Positions 24,250 to 36,906 of a stretch of 64,000 nucleotides of DNA are shown here, piece by piece. The DNA is taken from contig JAZBRI010000004.1 of assembly GCA_036874045.1 (NCBI GenBank), positions 3,534,001 through 3,598,000 of the forward strand, in the 5' to 3' direction. How positions within the stretch are numbered: position 1 is the first letter of the stretch; the number at the start of each line of letters is the position of its first letter. Made by a program: the position numbers and the translations under genes. The DNA comes from Cymodocea nodosa. Lineage: Eukaryota > Streptophyta > Magnoliopsida > Alismatales > Cymodoceaceae. A model generated the notes under the pieces. That model saw only the letters and a list, made by a program, of their open reading frames with translations. It was not told the origin of the DNA and did no database searches.

Positions 24250-27200
24250 TCATTTATGATATATGATGTGATGAAGCACAAGTTTACGGGACTTTTTCTT
24301 TTTATGATCACTTCAAAGGTTTTGGGCTTGTTGTATGTTACAAGTGACACTTCTCGGGGGTGGGGGAAGAGACCGCCCACTGGCTTGGCCACGGTTGGTG
24401 CCTGCCACCTGTTTAACAACTCCAGTTATGGAAGCAGGAATTTGGTTTTCGATGTATTGCTTTATTCACTGCCACAAAGAGACTAATGGAAGCACACATT
24501 CTGGAGATGATTAAGTCCAGTAGAATTGGTAAATGCATTGTTAATACAAGTTTTTTTAAATTCTCCCCTCCCTTTTGGATACCATCTAGTTCAGTTATGG
24601 GTTATTCTTGTTGTTCGTTATTGTTTCTTAACTATTAGCCTGTAAGGATGACTGTAATTTTCTTTTACTTAAATATACAAAGCAACGTGGTAAACAAACA
24701 CCTGAGGTTTTCGTTTCCACGATTTGGTAAGGCTCTCCAGTATCGGCAACGTCTGCCCATCTACTCTGTTAGCTCCCCCAGTTGCTGGGGGGATGAATAT
24801 CTTACAAACGCCTGAGATAACAATACCAGATCATACTCTGGAGAGGAACGCGTATTGTAGTTTCTGTTTTACTTTATTTTAAAGGAACGAGATTTAATCT
24901 TATTTTAAATAGTAGTAATTTTATTGGAAACTTAACTTTGCAAACCACCATCAGACAACATGGGCTTGAAGGTTTAAGTACACGGGGGGGGGGAAGAAGC
25001 CTCCTATCCAGTTAATATAAAATCAGTGCAAAGCAAATAGAATTAATAGCCACACTAGAGAATGCTTGAGCCATGGAAGAAACAAAAACCAGATGTGGCT
25101 TCCACCCTTTGTAGAATAAAGGTCTTCATGCACTCGTTATTTTCATTGCTCTCGTCTTCCCACCTCCGGTTCTGTACTTCTGGATGTAAGAGCTGATTTA
25201 CTTCCTCAGGAATGCTATTATCGTTCCTCATATGTGAGCCTCATGAAAGAGCTTGGTTCAGGTTGAGAGCTTGGTTGCTAGTATTTGTTTCTTAATGATT
25301 TCCTAAGTTGCTAAGACTCACGGATGTTGCTTTTTCAGGGATATTGATGTGTCCTAACCAAAAATAAGCCGAAGAGATTATTAGTTTTACAGCAAGAAGA
25401 ACAAAAGGAACTCTTCCTAAATATTAATTCATTTCAGGTTTGCTGTCATCCAAATCACCACTAGAAGTTCTAGGTCTTACGTGATTATATGCGCACCTAC
25501 ATGCTTGCTTGATTGAGAAAATTTGATTGAAGCAAGTTCTATCAGGGCTAGTTTTCGGTTGTAGAAGCAAACAACAGACAATATTTGTTTAGCAAAGATA
25601 ACTGAGGGGAAATGCGTGTGCCTGGCCATTCCAGTCTATTTTGCCAATGTTTTTCTTAGATTGGTTTTTCATGCTATACCAATCATGAAACAAAAATTAA
25701 TTTTGAAAGTTTCAACTGCTACTCAGATTAAGTGATCTGTTGCATTTCTTAATCGGCCATCTTTTAGGTATGGGCATGCAGAGTTAACCTGTAAAAATCA
25801 CTTCACTAATGGCTATTTTATCTTATCTATTTCTTGATCAGGTATATAGTCTGCATGGATATTTTCGAATTCTGGGAAGCTCCTCATGCAGTATTTAAGG
25901 TCTCGTTGAATTATGAGTTCTTTTTGTTTAAATCTAATGAGGTGAATGCAAAATTTTTTTGGTTGTGTGGTAGAGTTTAGGAAGTAGGGATTTAAGGCAT
26001 TATGTTCAGCCCATCTATTTTGCCCCAAGGATTTACCTTGCAATGATGGGTGGTTTCAATCTAAAATTTCCCGTTAAGTAGGAGAATTATGAAGAAAGGA
26101 AAAGAGGTATTTGATTTCAATCTAGCATGGAGAAATTCCGCCATTGGTGGCATTAAAATAAATGCCATCCCTAAAAGGGTTTCTAGTCTTGCACCAATTT
26201 TTTACTGGAACCAGGATTTAGGATGGACCAAGTTGGAATTAAAACTTTGCAGGTCAAGGTATCACACTTCTGTATCGGATTTCCACAGTAAAGGAAACTT
26301 GAGTTTAAGCTTTGACAAAAACATTATTGAAATTTTTTTACTGAAGATAAACTAAAAAAATTAATGACAACCTCTGAAAGATGTCTGCAATTATTTTCCT
26401 CTCCAGCGCACCTATTCCCAACCTCATCACTTACTATCACCATCCATTGGAGAAATTGGTGGGACTAAATCCTAGACACAGTAACCAACTCAAGTATAGC
26501 TGAAGCTGATTGATGCGGTATCGTTCTTCACAAATGATTTAAATCTCGGTTCCAATAATTTACTCCCAAATTTAGGGAAGGGTTTCTACAAATTTGGACA
26601 AACTCAGCCATCTTCTCTCGTTTGGTTGCCCGGGGGGAGGAGGGGGAGAGTTATCAGTGTTAGCTTGTGCAAAGATGTTGGTACAAAAAGATGATCTCCG
26701 ACATTATTCAAGCAAATTACCTCAAAGAGCTTCAAAAGTCACGAGAATCCCTAGAAAATCCACAGGCCGATACCACGGAGTTGCAGACTACCTGGAGAAA
26801 AAGACAAGTGGTTTACTCATCATTCTGGGGTTGAGTGAACCACACGACGAAAACAAAGGTTTCCCTTACCAGATCGAAGAAAGCTCACACAACCTTTTCC
26901 CACATTTTGACGATCAAGACGATGCGATCGACAGGCCGAGTTATAAAATAAGCAAACAAAAAGAGTCGGGCTCTTTCCAAAAGTTCGCTTCTGTCCTGCA
27001 CCAGATCGTGCGCACTCTCGACGGGAATCGTTTCACCACAGCACTTGAGTTCGACCGGTCTGAATCTGCAAAACCACATAAAATATTACGGGAAGACGAC
27101 AATAAGAAATGATTTCGTCGACAGAAATAATGAAAAACAGAAATTATTGACAATGGATGGTTGGGATTCAGTCCCCGACTTCCTTCTCTCTCCATCATCG

Positions 27201-28797
27201 TCCATGTATTTCTTTTGCTCCGTCGTCAACCTCCCCCTTCCTCCTAATGCATATTCTTCTGTTACTCTACTAGCTCTGTGATTTAAAAGTGTAAGTATTT
27301 ATAACATTTTTTGTCGTAGATATGTCGTTTGTGTAGTTTACAGAAAAAGTAAGACACACAATCAACCGTACGGGTTACTTTCAATTATCAAATGATTTTC
27401 AACGTTTGCAAATAACGAGCGAAATTCATTTATAAATAATAAATCACGATCAATGCTCTATTGTGCCATTCACGTTGAAAACTTTTTGAGTCCAAGGTTT
27501 TCTTTTTCTTGAAATACACCCACGTGTGTGTGGAAAGCAAATTCCGTAGATATGCAATGGCATTTTCGGTACTTCAGGATGTTGCTTCCGCCCATGTTGT
27601 ACCGAAATCGCTTCGAATCTTTGCTTGGCGTACAAGTATTGAGGAGCGAAACTTTCATTTTCCTAGGGTTGCATTTGTCAAGGATTTTAAAGCTAAATCA
27701 AAAGTTCGCTGATTTTAATTTAAAACGATTCAACCATAGCTCAAAGTCGTTTGACGATCGTCGATGGTATTATAACTTAACGTACGGGTTTATCAAAAAT
27801 CTCAGCCATTTCTTGATGACGAAAATGACAACAAAACCAACTCAGATTTTAAAATCAAACCAGTTCATTTCGGAGTAGCGGCGGGTTCGCCCGTTGGTTA
27901 ATCAAATATTTACTCAAATTATGCTTTTATGATCTATCTTCACATCTGATCTAGATTAGGCTACTGAAATAAGAAAGCAAGCATCTGATTTCTTGAAAAA
28001 TTAGTCACAGACCTATTGCCAAATTGAGTATCCGAATTTATGAAAAACGTAAATTAGCTTTTCTCAACTTACGTGCTCATATTAGGTTATATCAACATAG
28101 TCTGAAATTATGAAAAATTAATCAACAACATGGTTGAATTGCATTAAATTGAATTAACAGAGTTAAATCTAACCTAAGTGAGATCTCTATCTTCTACTTT
28201 TTTATGTGCTCCTCCCACCACATATCATTATAATTTCACTATCCGCGTAGGAAAACGGCAACCATGCACATGCATCCGTCTGTTTGCATGGTGTCAAACT
28301 ATTAACAATAATGTCATGTGGCGTTAAATAAGGTACGCTCACACAAAAATTATACATATATCACGTCTGATATTTGAATATATCCGAGGTTGGCTTTTTG
28401 TTGATCGATGATTTGCTTGGAAAATGACCCATTCATCTATTTCTATACCACGTAACTCCAAACGGGACACTGTGTGTGTATATAGAGAGAGATAGAGAGG
28501 GGAGGGGGGGGGGGGGCTTGTAAGGTAAAAGTTAAATTAAATTAAGATAAACCTTTGACTATGAAATCACAACCAAAGAAAGGAAAAATACTAATAAAAG
28601 TCAATAAGGATGTTAGAGAATAAAAAGAATACATCTCAAGTGGTAGGAAAAAGACAACAAGTAAAAATAGGACAGCAATACTGATTTTCATTATTTGCTT
28701 TGACGGCATTAGACCTACGTGTAAAAGCAACATCATCTGGAGTGAAATCTTTTCCAGTGACAATGGACAATGAAGAGTGGCCAGGCAGTTTAATAGT
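24250..28797. other. Intergenic region downstream of EXO70
   Basis: 24250 to about 24600 is the likely EXO70 3' UTR. A small hairpin (CCCCCAG-TTG-CTGGGGG) lies at about 24776-24793. 26600-27112 holds a 172-codon open frame with no recognised domain. A G-run of about 14 bases occurs near 28502-28517 after a GA tract. I see no supported gene in the rest. Confidence 0.4.
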
Positions 28798-28802
28798 GTA
28801 TA
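28798..28802 (+). repeat. 5-bp target-site duplication, left (GTATA)
   Basis: GTATA immediately precedes the TG of the 5' LTR and recurs immediately after the CA of the 3' LTR at 32507-32511. This defines the exact insertion boundaries. Confidence 0.9.
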
Positions 28803-30061
28803 TGTGACGTCATAGGTGACGTCATCAAAAAAATAAAAAAATATGTTGAGGCGGTGAAGCAACCACTGCCTCGTATATTTAGCTATATACTATTATATTT
28901 CACCGCCGAACGTGAGAGAGAGAGAGAGAGAGAGAAGGGGAAGAAGAAAAAGAAAAAAAAAGAGAAGAAGAAGAAGAATAAAATAGAGAATATTATTGTG
29001 TTTTTGTAGTTTTTTTTTTTTTTTAATTTAAAAGTAATTTTATTTGAGATTTATGCATGATTTTGATAATTATGGTGAGTTACGTAATTATATTCATAAT
29101 TACTTGTTATTAGTGTTCTGCATTAAGAAATAATTATGGATATAGTTATAGTGGTATTAGTATACATTTCAAATCCATAAGTATAAACATATTGGCGTTA
29201 TTGTAAATTTATATTGATTATAACACAATTATGTGTTTATGCAAATATTGAGATTTTACATAATATCTTAAGATTAGTGTATGTCATTATTCAACCTAAG
29301 GTGAAATTTGATATATATTAAAATGAACGAATATTTAGGTACAAACCTAACTATGAGAGCATGGTACTTTAGTATTGTATACAATAGAGACAAAAGATAT
29401 ATTTGGCATTGTCTCGGGCACTTTAAGTATTCGACCCTAATTATAGTAGGATATGTGAGAGTTAGTCCTTGTTGTAGAGAGTAAATATGTAGTCATAGCT
29501 AAATTAAATTTGAAAATATATGAATAATCTTGATATTGGGGTCCAAGGTATTGTTATAATTTGCAAAATGTATTTTTAATTGTGACAGGAATGTATAATT
29601 TTTATTATTGTATAGATTTGATAATACAACCTTACTTTTCACATGTATAATATGTTATTATTATATTTTAGACTGACGGTAGAATGACTTATTGGACTTT
29701 AGCTCATGTGTTGATATTATTCATTTTAGAATACCTGATAGATATTCTAGGGGAATGTAAGCAGGATAGGAGAAGTTAGTCACTTTTTGACTAACTATAC
29801 AAAATATTGTGAATAACAAATTTTGTGGTTGTAACCCATTTTGTGTTTTCTTTGTTTAAAGTTAGATTGTAAATAACAAAAGTTAATTTTTGATGGAAGT
29901 TTATATATATATATTGTGGGTTTTTGTTATTATACCTCTTTAGTAGGTATCAACCTTGTAATATTAAAGAAGGGAGTTTTTCACGTACCAAATTTTTATT
30001 TATATGTGTTTTCTTCTTTTTAATATTACGCCAATTGCCATACCCTTTCTAGGGCATGACA
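28803..30061 (+). repeat. 5' LTR of Ty3/gypsy element
   Basis: This 1259-bp LTR starts TGTGACGTCATAGG and ends GGGCATGACA, so it has canonical TG...CA ends. It is homologous end to end with 31084-32506, with many substitutions. Near its start it carries a GA and GAAGAA tract (about 28914-28978). Confidence 0.93.
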
Positions 30062-30067
30062 ATTAAA

Positions 30068-30080
30068 TGGTATCAGAGTG
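30068..30080 (+). other. Primer-binding site (initiator tRNA-Met type)
   Basis: TGGTATCAGAGTG begins six bases after the 5' LTR end and matches the complement of the 3' end of initiator tRNA-Met, the usual primer of plant LTR elements, with a late mismatch. Confidence 0.88.
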
Positions 30081-30269
30081 AAAAGTTTAACTACAAGAAC
30101 CTCAATCTAATAGAATATGTGAGTGTGGTAGAATAAGAGAAATAGATGACTAGATGTTAGTAGGTAACCTTGTCGAGAATACCTTGATAGTAGGACAAGT
30201 GCGTAAAATCTGTCAAATTCTAATAGAAGGAAGGAACCTATCAATGGATCTTTTTGTCTTATTGATGAA

Positions 30270-31030
30270 AGACTTTGACATGATATTGGGAATGAATTAG
30301 TTAGCAACCTATTATGCAAATGTTGATTGTTTCAGGAAGTGGGTCTACTTTCAAATTTCAAGAGAGCTGAAATTCTATTTTAGTGGTGTTGATTAGAATG
30401 TTCCTAGATTTGTTTTTGCAGTTAAAGTTAAATAACTGTTGCAGAAAGGATGTCAAGGATACTTAGTAGCAATCTCAGAGGTTGAAGTGATAACCCCTAA
30501 TTTGAATGATCTTCCAATTGTTTAAGAATTTGCTAATGTTTTCCTTGAGGAGTTGCCAGGTATGTTGGTAGATCGAGAAGTAGAGTTCACTATTGATTTA
30601 GCTTTTGGGGTGAATTCGATTTCTAAAGCTCCTTAAAGAATGCCTCCTATAGAGTTGAAAGAATTGAGAAATCAGATTCAAGAGCTATTAAAGAAGAAAT
30701 TTATCCAACCCAACACATCCCCGTGGGGTGCTCTTATCTTTTTTGTAAAAAAGAAGGATAGAAGTATTGATCTTTTTTGTATTGGCTAATGCTCTAGCAG
30801 TATTTATGGATTTGATGAACAAAATATTTCAACCTTATCTAGATCAGTTTGTGGTTTGTCGTGACTTGTCTTATTACGAAAAACCTATATGTATTGTGGA
30901 CGCAAAGTTACAAGTTCTTAGGAGACGAACTATAACTTATGTCAAGGTATAGTGACATAATCATTTCACACAAGAAGCCACTTGGGAACTTGAAGAGGAT
31001 GTTAAGAAGTTATACCCCTTCCTATTTAAA
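30270..31030 (+). pseudogene. Remnant gypsy pol: protease end, RT N-terminus and integrase C-terminal chromodomain fused by deletion
   Basis: From about 30270 the text reads like the end of the protease ('DFDMILGMN', expected DVILGMDWL). It continues through the linker (KGCQGYLVAISEVEV) to the RT N-terminus (REVEFTIDLAFG; SPWGALIFFVKKKDR), with stops at several expected coding positions. After about 30765 a different frame gives LANALAVFMDLMNKIFQPYL, a later RT block, so the catalytic YxDD region is missing between. The sequence then jumps to the end of integrase and a chromodomain-like tail (KLQVLRRRTITYVKV, then ATWELEEDVKKLYP). At least two internal deletions are required. Confidence 0.85.
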
Positions 31031-31083
31031 GATTTAGGTAATTTTAAGTTTTAAGAACAAAACTTATTTGTGGGGGGGTAGAA

Positions 31084-32506
31084 TGTGATGTCATAGGTGA
31101 CATCATCAAAAAAATAATAGTAAAATATGTTGAGACGGTGAAACATCCATCGCCTCATATATTTAACTATATACTATTATATAAGTATGTCAGTGAATTA
31201 TTTTTACCACCGAATGTGAGAGAGAGAGAGAGAAGGGGAAGAAGAAGAAGAAAAATAAGAGAAGAAGAAGAAGAAAAGAAGAGGAAAAAGAAGAAGAAGA
31301 AGAACAAACATGAGAGAGAGAGAGAGAGAAGGGGAAGAAGAAGAAGAAAAAGAAGAGAAGAAGAAGAAGAAAGGAAGAGGAAAAAAAGAAGAAGAATAAG
31401 AACAAGAAAATAGAGAATATTATTGTGTTTTTACAATTTTCTCCTTTAGGTAAGTTTTTCTTCCTTTAGTCTAAAAATAATCTTATTTGAGATTTAGGCA
31501 TGATTTTAGTAATTGTGGTGAGTTATGTAATTATATTCATAATTACTTGTCATTAGTGTTATGCATTAAGAAATAATGCATAGATATAGTTATAGTGGTA
31601 TTGGTATACATTTCAAATCCATAAGTATAAACATATTAGTGTTTTTGCAAATTTATATTGATTATAGCATAATTATGTGTTTATGTAAATATTGAGATTT
31701 TACATAACTTCTTAAGATTATTGCATTTCATTATTAAGCCTAAGGTGAAATTTGATAGATATTAAAATAAATGAATGTTTAGCTATGAACCTAGCCATAG
31801 GGGTATGGTATTATGGTATTGTATACAATAGAGATAGAGGATATGCTTGACTTTGTCTAGGGCACTCAAGGTATCTAACCTTAGTTACAAGAGGATATGT
31901 GACAGTTGATTTCTACTATAAAGAGTAAATATACAGTCATAGCTAAACTAAATATGAAAATGTATGAATAGTCTTGATATTGAGGTCCAAGGTATTATTG
32001 TAATTTGTAAGATGCATTTTTAATTATGACAGGAATGCATACTTCTTATTATTGTATTGAGTTGATAGTACAACATTCCTTTTCATATGCATAATATGTT
32101 ATTATTATATTTTAAATTAATGGTAGAATGACTTACTGGACTTTAACTTACATGTTGATATTGTTCCTTTTAGGATACCTGACAAGTATTCTAGGAGAAT
32201 GTGAGTAGGATAGGAAAAGTTAGTCACTTTTTGACTAACTATACAAAACATTGTGAATAACAGATTTTGTGGTTTGTATCTCATTTTGTGTTTTCTTTGT
32301 TTGAGATTAGATTGTAAATAACTTTTGTTATTTTTTGATAGAAATTTATATATATATATTGTATGTTTCTATTATTATACCTTTTTAATAGATACTAGCC
32401 TTGTAATATCAAAGGAGAAAGTTTTTCACGCACCAAAATTTTATTTATGTATGTTTTCTTTTCTTTAATATTATGGTGATTGTCATATCCTTTCTAGGGC
32501 ATGACA
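31084..32506 (+). repeat. 3' LTR of Ty3/gypsy element
   Basis: This 1423-bp LTR starts TGTGATGTCATAGG and ends GGGCATGACA. It is longer than the 5' LTR mainly because its GA-rich block (31217 to about 31408) is tandemly doubled. A purine-rich 91-codon open frame in this block is an artefact of the repeat. Confidence 0.93.
31217..31408 (+). repeat. Tandemly doubled GA/GAAGAA block inside the 3' LTR
   Basis: Two copies of a roughly 95-bp unit, each a GAGAGA run followed by GAAGGGGAAGAAGAAG-type sequence, lie head to tail. The 5' LTR has one equivalent block. Confidence 0.85.
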
Positions 32507-32799
32507 GTATATGTTCTAAATTGAGAAAACCTATAGAAGACAAATCTAACTAAAAAACCATAACATCAAAAATTTGAAAAAATATTGAACATCAGCATTT
32601 GTAAAAGTGATATTATTTCCACTCAATGAAACATAACTAAAAAAGAAAGCCAAATGAGGGTGCTAAGTAACCTCAGAAAGTTTGAAATTTAACTTTTAAC
32701 GTAAAGAGAAGGAACAACATATAGAAAATCCTCGTTCATAAGTGATCTTGTATTCTTAGGAAAAAAATTCTATGAAGGAATAAAAAGCAGCTTCCAAAA

Positions 32800-35110
32800 T
32801 TGCCTGCTTATAAGCGTATGGTTGAAGTCCAAGCAGAAAATATAAAAATAAACAAGACAAGAGAAGAAAATATAGAAGCAGAAAATACAGAAATCTTAAA
32901 GAGGAGAGAATTTAGGAAATCTAGAGGTGACGATTACATTATAAAATCGTTTGAGTTTTCAGACCTTACACAAGGTGAGAAGTATAGAGCAATGGAGTCA
33001 CTGGAAAATGAATCAAAGCGGAGTAACATTTTGAGGCTACCATATGAGCATAGGATGTCATGTTTGAAGTATAATTTCAGTTGAATTATGTACTTCAATA
33101 TTAAGTTAGGGCATATCTCTAGATTTATTGAACTATGTCATGTTATTTCCCTTGTTTGTTGTGAACTCATGAGCCATGTACATTGTTGGATTTTACCAGT
33201 GTTTTTATGGGAGCTTCATTTTAATGATGGCTGACGATGGTGTTATGCTACGACTGTTGATCGAAGAGGAGGAACATGCCCCCCAAAAAAGAGAGCAGAA
33301 GTTGGTAACAACAATATGATAATTTCTTTGTGAAATAGCAACAAGTAATATTATATTAATAGTTATTGCACGAATATATGTAGCAGAGAATGCCAATAAT
33401 ATATTAAAAGAATATTATTAGATCCTCCATTGTTAGACCAATTATTCAATATATTGTATGAGTTAATATATTTTTATGAAATTTTACACGTTGTTATATG
33501 AAATGAAGGAGTCATGTAAGATGGTAAAGATACGAGTACAAAAGAAAAACTTACCACCTTCTTTATTACCATTAGTAAAAATCAAAGTTATGGAATAATA
33601 AGAGAGCATTTTCAACAACAAGCTTGAACTATAAATACTTATTTCAATAAAATGATGACTACCATATTAAAACTCAGTCAGAAACCTTTAGCAAAACCTT
33701 ATTCATTAGCACCTAATAGGATTGAAAAAGACTCTAATATTTTTCTATACTTCAAGATGAACCTTTCTTCTTGCATTTTGATTTGTATCTTTCATAGAAG
33801 ATAATTCAGAGTATTTTAATTTACCATTTTAGCAAAACCTTATTCATTAGCACCTAATAGGATTGAAAATGACTAATATTTTTCTATACTTCAAGATGAA
33901 CCTTTCTTCTTGCATTTTGATTTGTATCTTTCATAGAAGATAATTCAAAGTATTTTAATTTACCATTTTATAATACAAGATTATATTCATACTATGGATG
34001 ATATACATATCAAAACAACAATACTTGTAGAAGATAGCATAAAATTTAGAAATAGAAAAGATAAATTATTACAAAATATTTTGATAGCCTCGTAAAGTTT
34101 GTTTTCATTCTTAGTAGATGAAAGAGATCAATTATAAATGTACGAGTTCTTTAAAATGTAATAACATCACCACATGATTTAGTTGTTTCATTAAGTATAT
34201 TACCTATGGAGTAAGATGAAATGATATATGTTTTATTGGGGCTGATGAAATTAATGTATTTCCTTGTGGTATTAAATTGTATGTAAGTTATATTTGGTAT
34301 ATGCTAGTTTTTCAAATTGATCACAATTTTATTTATTTATTTCGAGGTGTTAAATATCATTGATGGACTATGACATTAATCAATTTTCTATCAATATTAA
34401 TTTTTTTTTTTCAATTACAGGTATTCACAATTGATGATGATAATTGAATAATCATTTAGAATAATAAACATCATTTTAAGATTACATGTCATTTCTTATT
34501 AAGATTCAAGTAAGAATTATTTTATCTTGTTTCTTAATTTTATTTGTAAAATAGATAAAATGAATCTACTTTAAAATTTTGAAGATGAATTACAAGAAAT
34601 ATGGATGTTAATGCCTTATAGGTTTCTCATGAGGATGATGGTTAAGAAGAAATTAGTACTATTATTAGTAACACTCAAAAAAAAAGAAAAAAAGAGAGGA
34701 TAAATTGTGAAAAAATCATGACAACTATATGGGATGCTCTAAAAACATGACTCAACTTTTATGCATTTGTGTTTCCAACTATGAAGTTTGCATTTGAACT
34801 TTATGTATTTTTAATTTTACATTTATCGTAATAAATGCTTCATTAAAGTGTTAATGATAGTAATATTTTTATACTAATTAATGTTACATTATATAATTTA
34901 GCTAATTGAAAATGTTAAATTTTGATGATTGGAAATGTTAAATTTTGATTAGTACAAAATGTTAACGATACGTTCATTTGAATTTTGTTACGTTCTTTTG
35001 TATGTACAGATACTTGAAATTTCAAATTCTATATATTTTTTGAACATACACAAGTATATAGATTTCAACTTTCATTCAATTCCAAAACTTTAAATTTTGA
35101 TAGATTTATT
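32800..35110 (+). mobile_element. Decayed PIF/Harbinger-type transposon, copy 2, with both genes
   Basis: Remnants of the two-gene layout of PIF/Harbinger elements lie on the plus strand. 32803-33084 is a frame rich in K, E and R (VEVQAENIKINKTREEN) that could be the C-terminal part of the Myb/SANT-like partner protein. From 33225 a frame starts MADDGVMLRLLIEEEEHA, as transposase N-termini often do. At about 33970-34080 comes a DDE block like 'DYIHTMDDIHIK' followed by KFRNRK and QNILIA, then further decayed blocks to about 34470. The order matches copy 1 at 6200-7880. Terminal repeats are not resolved. Stops and frameshifts make it inactive. Confidence 0.6.
33690..33970 (+). repeat. Tandem duplication, period 141 bp
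   Basis: 33690-33830 is repeated at 33831-33970 with only a few differences: the second copy lacks four bases in the GACTCTAATA stretch and has two or three substitutions. It lies inside Harbinger copy 2, so the duplication is younger than the element's decay. Confidence 0.95.
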
Positions 35111-36906
35111 TTCAATTAAATCTAATAAATTCATTTTTGACTAATTCTAAATAGACCTTAAAATCCAAAAAAGTCACAATCAACAACTCATAGACTTAAC
35201 ATCAATAATATAGAAAGAGCTGACGAAGTTTCCTTTCTAATCTCTTTTAAATAACTTCATTTTACAAAAATTGGTCAGTTAAAATTACTGTTTTGAAAGG
35301 AGCTTTGGATTTCTAGATCATGAAATTAAAATGTCTGAACCCAGCTCCTCCATCCGTAGGCATATAGGTAAGGTTTTGTGGTAATCTAATTTTTTTTCAT
35401 AAATACATGTAAAGTGGAAGCAGTGACCATATAGATATTATAATTAGTTGATTATAAATATATAACAAATTTTTATTAACTTTGATCTGAAGGTATTAAT
35501 GTTAGTCATTTTTTTCTTATTTTCAATATTGATTTTTAAATTTAAAAATCTTAATAAAGAGAACTCAAATCCATGGTAGACTTAACTATCTATATAATTG
35601 CCTTCTATTTTTAAAAATAGAATATATAAAAGATGTGGGCGCCTATAGGCAAAAAAATCTTTTGTGTGGCTTCAACAATTTTTTGCCTTGTTATTGTTAA
35701 ACTTGTAAATAGGGTAGTGCAATGATAATATTACTTTTTCTTGTAACGGTAGTGATATTCTTTTTGTGTTCTTAAAGTTTTGAATTTTGAAGAAAAATTA
35801 CAGATATCATTATCTCCAGTTATCTCTTGTCGACCAACTTGAGTGGAGTATGATGGTATTATATATGCAAAATAAAGTTGGCTTAGGAAAACAAAAGGAC
35901 CGAAATCACCCTTTGCCAAGAGAATAGCAGGAAACAAAAAGAATTTACGGTATAATAGCAGTAGTAGTATTTTTCATAATGAAAAATTTAAAGAGTCTAC
36001 TTTTTCTTTTGGTGTTCATGGCGTTTTTTTTATTGTAGCTGTTTAAAATAATATATCAAATTTAATTTTAACATGTTATTTTATGATATTAAATACACAA
36101 TTTGTGAGAAAAATGACAATACAATTGAAAGTGATAAAACGAGATATACCTCTGCGATTCACAAAAAAGGGTAAAATGAAATGACGTATTAAATATAAAT
36201 TTAATATATTGTTTCCAAATAACTATTAGAAAGGAAAAAAAAAAAAAAAAACTCTACATCTATATTCACATTTTTTACGTTTTTATTTTTTTAAAAGACT
36301 TGCTCTAATATTCTAACTTCAGCGCACTTCCACCGCTACGTCTACGTCTTCGTCAACCTCCTCCTCCTCCTCCTCCTCCTCCTCCTCCTCCTCCTCCCCA
36401 ATGCCGTCGTCAATGCATTCCTCTCACTCCGTTTCTTGTACACTTCTCTCGTCGGTTGGTACCAGAAGGTCAAATGAGCATTTTACTGCTTACATTTCAT
36501 TTGATTCCTCCTCTTGCCAAAGAAAAAAAAAAATTTGGAGAAATGTTATATATATATATAAACGTGTGTTTGTTGGGGGGTAGGCCGAGGAAATACCGAT
36601 GATGCCCTTGCGAGACAACGGAAGTAAGAAACTGGTCAATATAACCAAGCCCAGCGGATACTTGGATATAAGCGTGGGCCCGCCCTCGCCATCGTATTGA
36701 CACGTAGGTGGCGTACACTACGAACGTGTCAAACCAATCGTCCTTTATATTGTCCCTCCTCCCTTCTGCTCCGACCATTCCACCTCCCACGCCCGCCCCT
36801 TCCCTCTCTTCTCTGTCGAGATCGTCGTGGAAACCATCATCAGTCGTTCCGTCCTCGTCGATGCCCCGGGTAAGGAACCCAATCCGTTCTTCCTGAAGGA
36901 GTTGAG
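35111..36906. other. Upstream region of the OXS3-like gene
   Basis: 35111-36300 is AT-rich with no supported gene. 36357-36398 is a (CTC)n microsatellite. 36700-36906 becomes C-rich and GC-rich, as expected for the promoter and 5' UTR of the gene starting at 36907. A TTTATATT stretch at about 36745 is a possible TATA-like element. Confidence 0.4.
36357..36398 (+). repeat. (CTC)n microsatellite
   Basis: An uninterrupted CTC run of about 14 units lies about 510 bp upstream of the OXS3-like start codon. Confidence 0.95.

Larger units (their letters stand above)
28803..32506 (+). mobile_element. Ty3/gypsy chromovirus-type LTR retrotransposon, internally deleted
   Basis: This complete insertion of about 3.7 kb has two LTRs, a primer-binding site (30068-30080), a G-rich polypurine tract (31071-31083) and 5-bp target duplications. 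The internal region is only 1.02 kb, so gag, most of reverse transcriptase, RNase H and most of integrase are missing. The retained pieces place it among chromodomain-bearing gypsy elements. It cannot be autonomous, and the divergence between its LTRs indicates an old insertion. Confidence 0.93.

Noticed and set aside
24771..24796. Hairpin resembling a bacterial terminator
   Set aside because: The context is a plant nuclear 3' flank, so a rho-independent terminator has no meaning. It is noted only as a small hairpin.
31138..31413. 91-codon plus-strand frame rich in Arg, Glu and Lys
   Set aside because: It is a translation of the GA/GAAGAA repeat in the 3' LTR.
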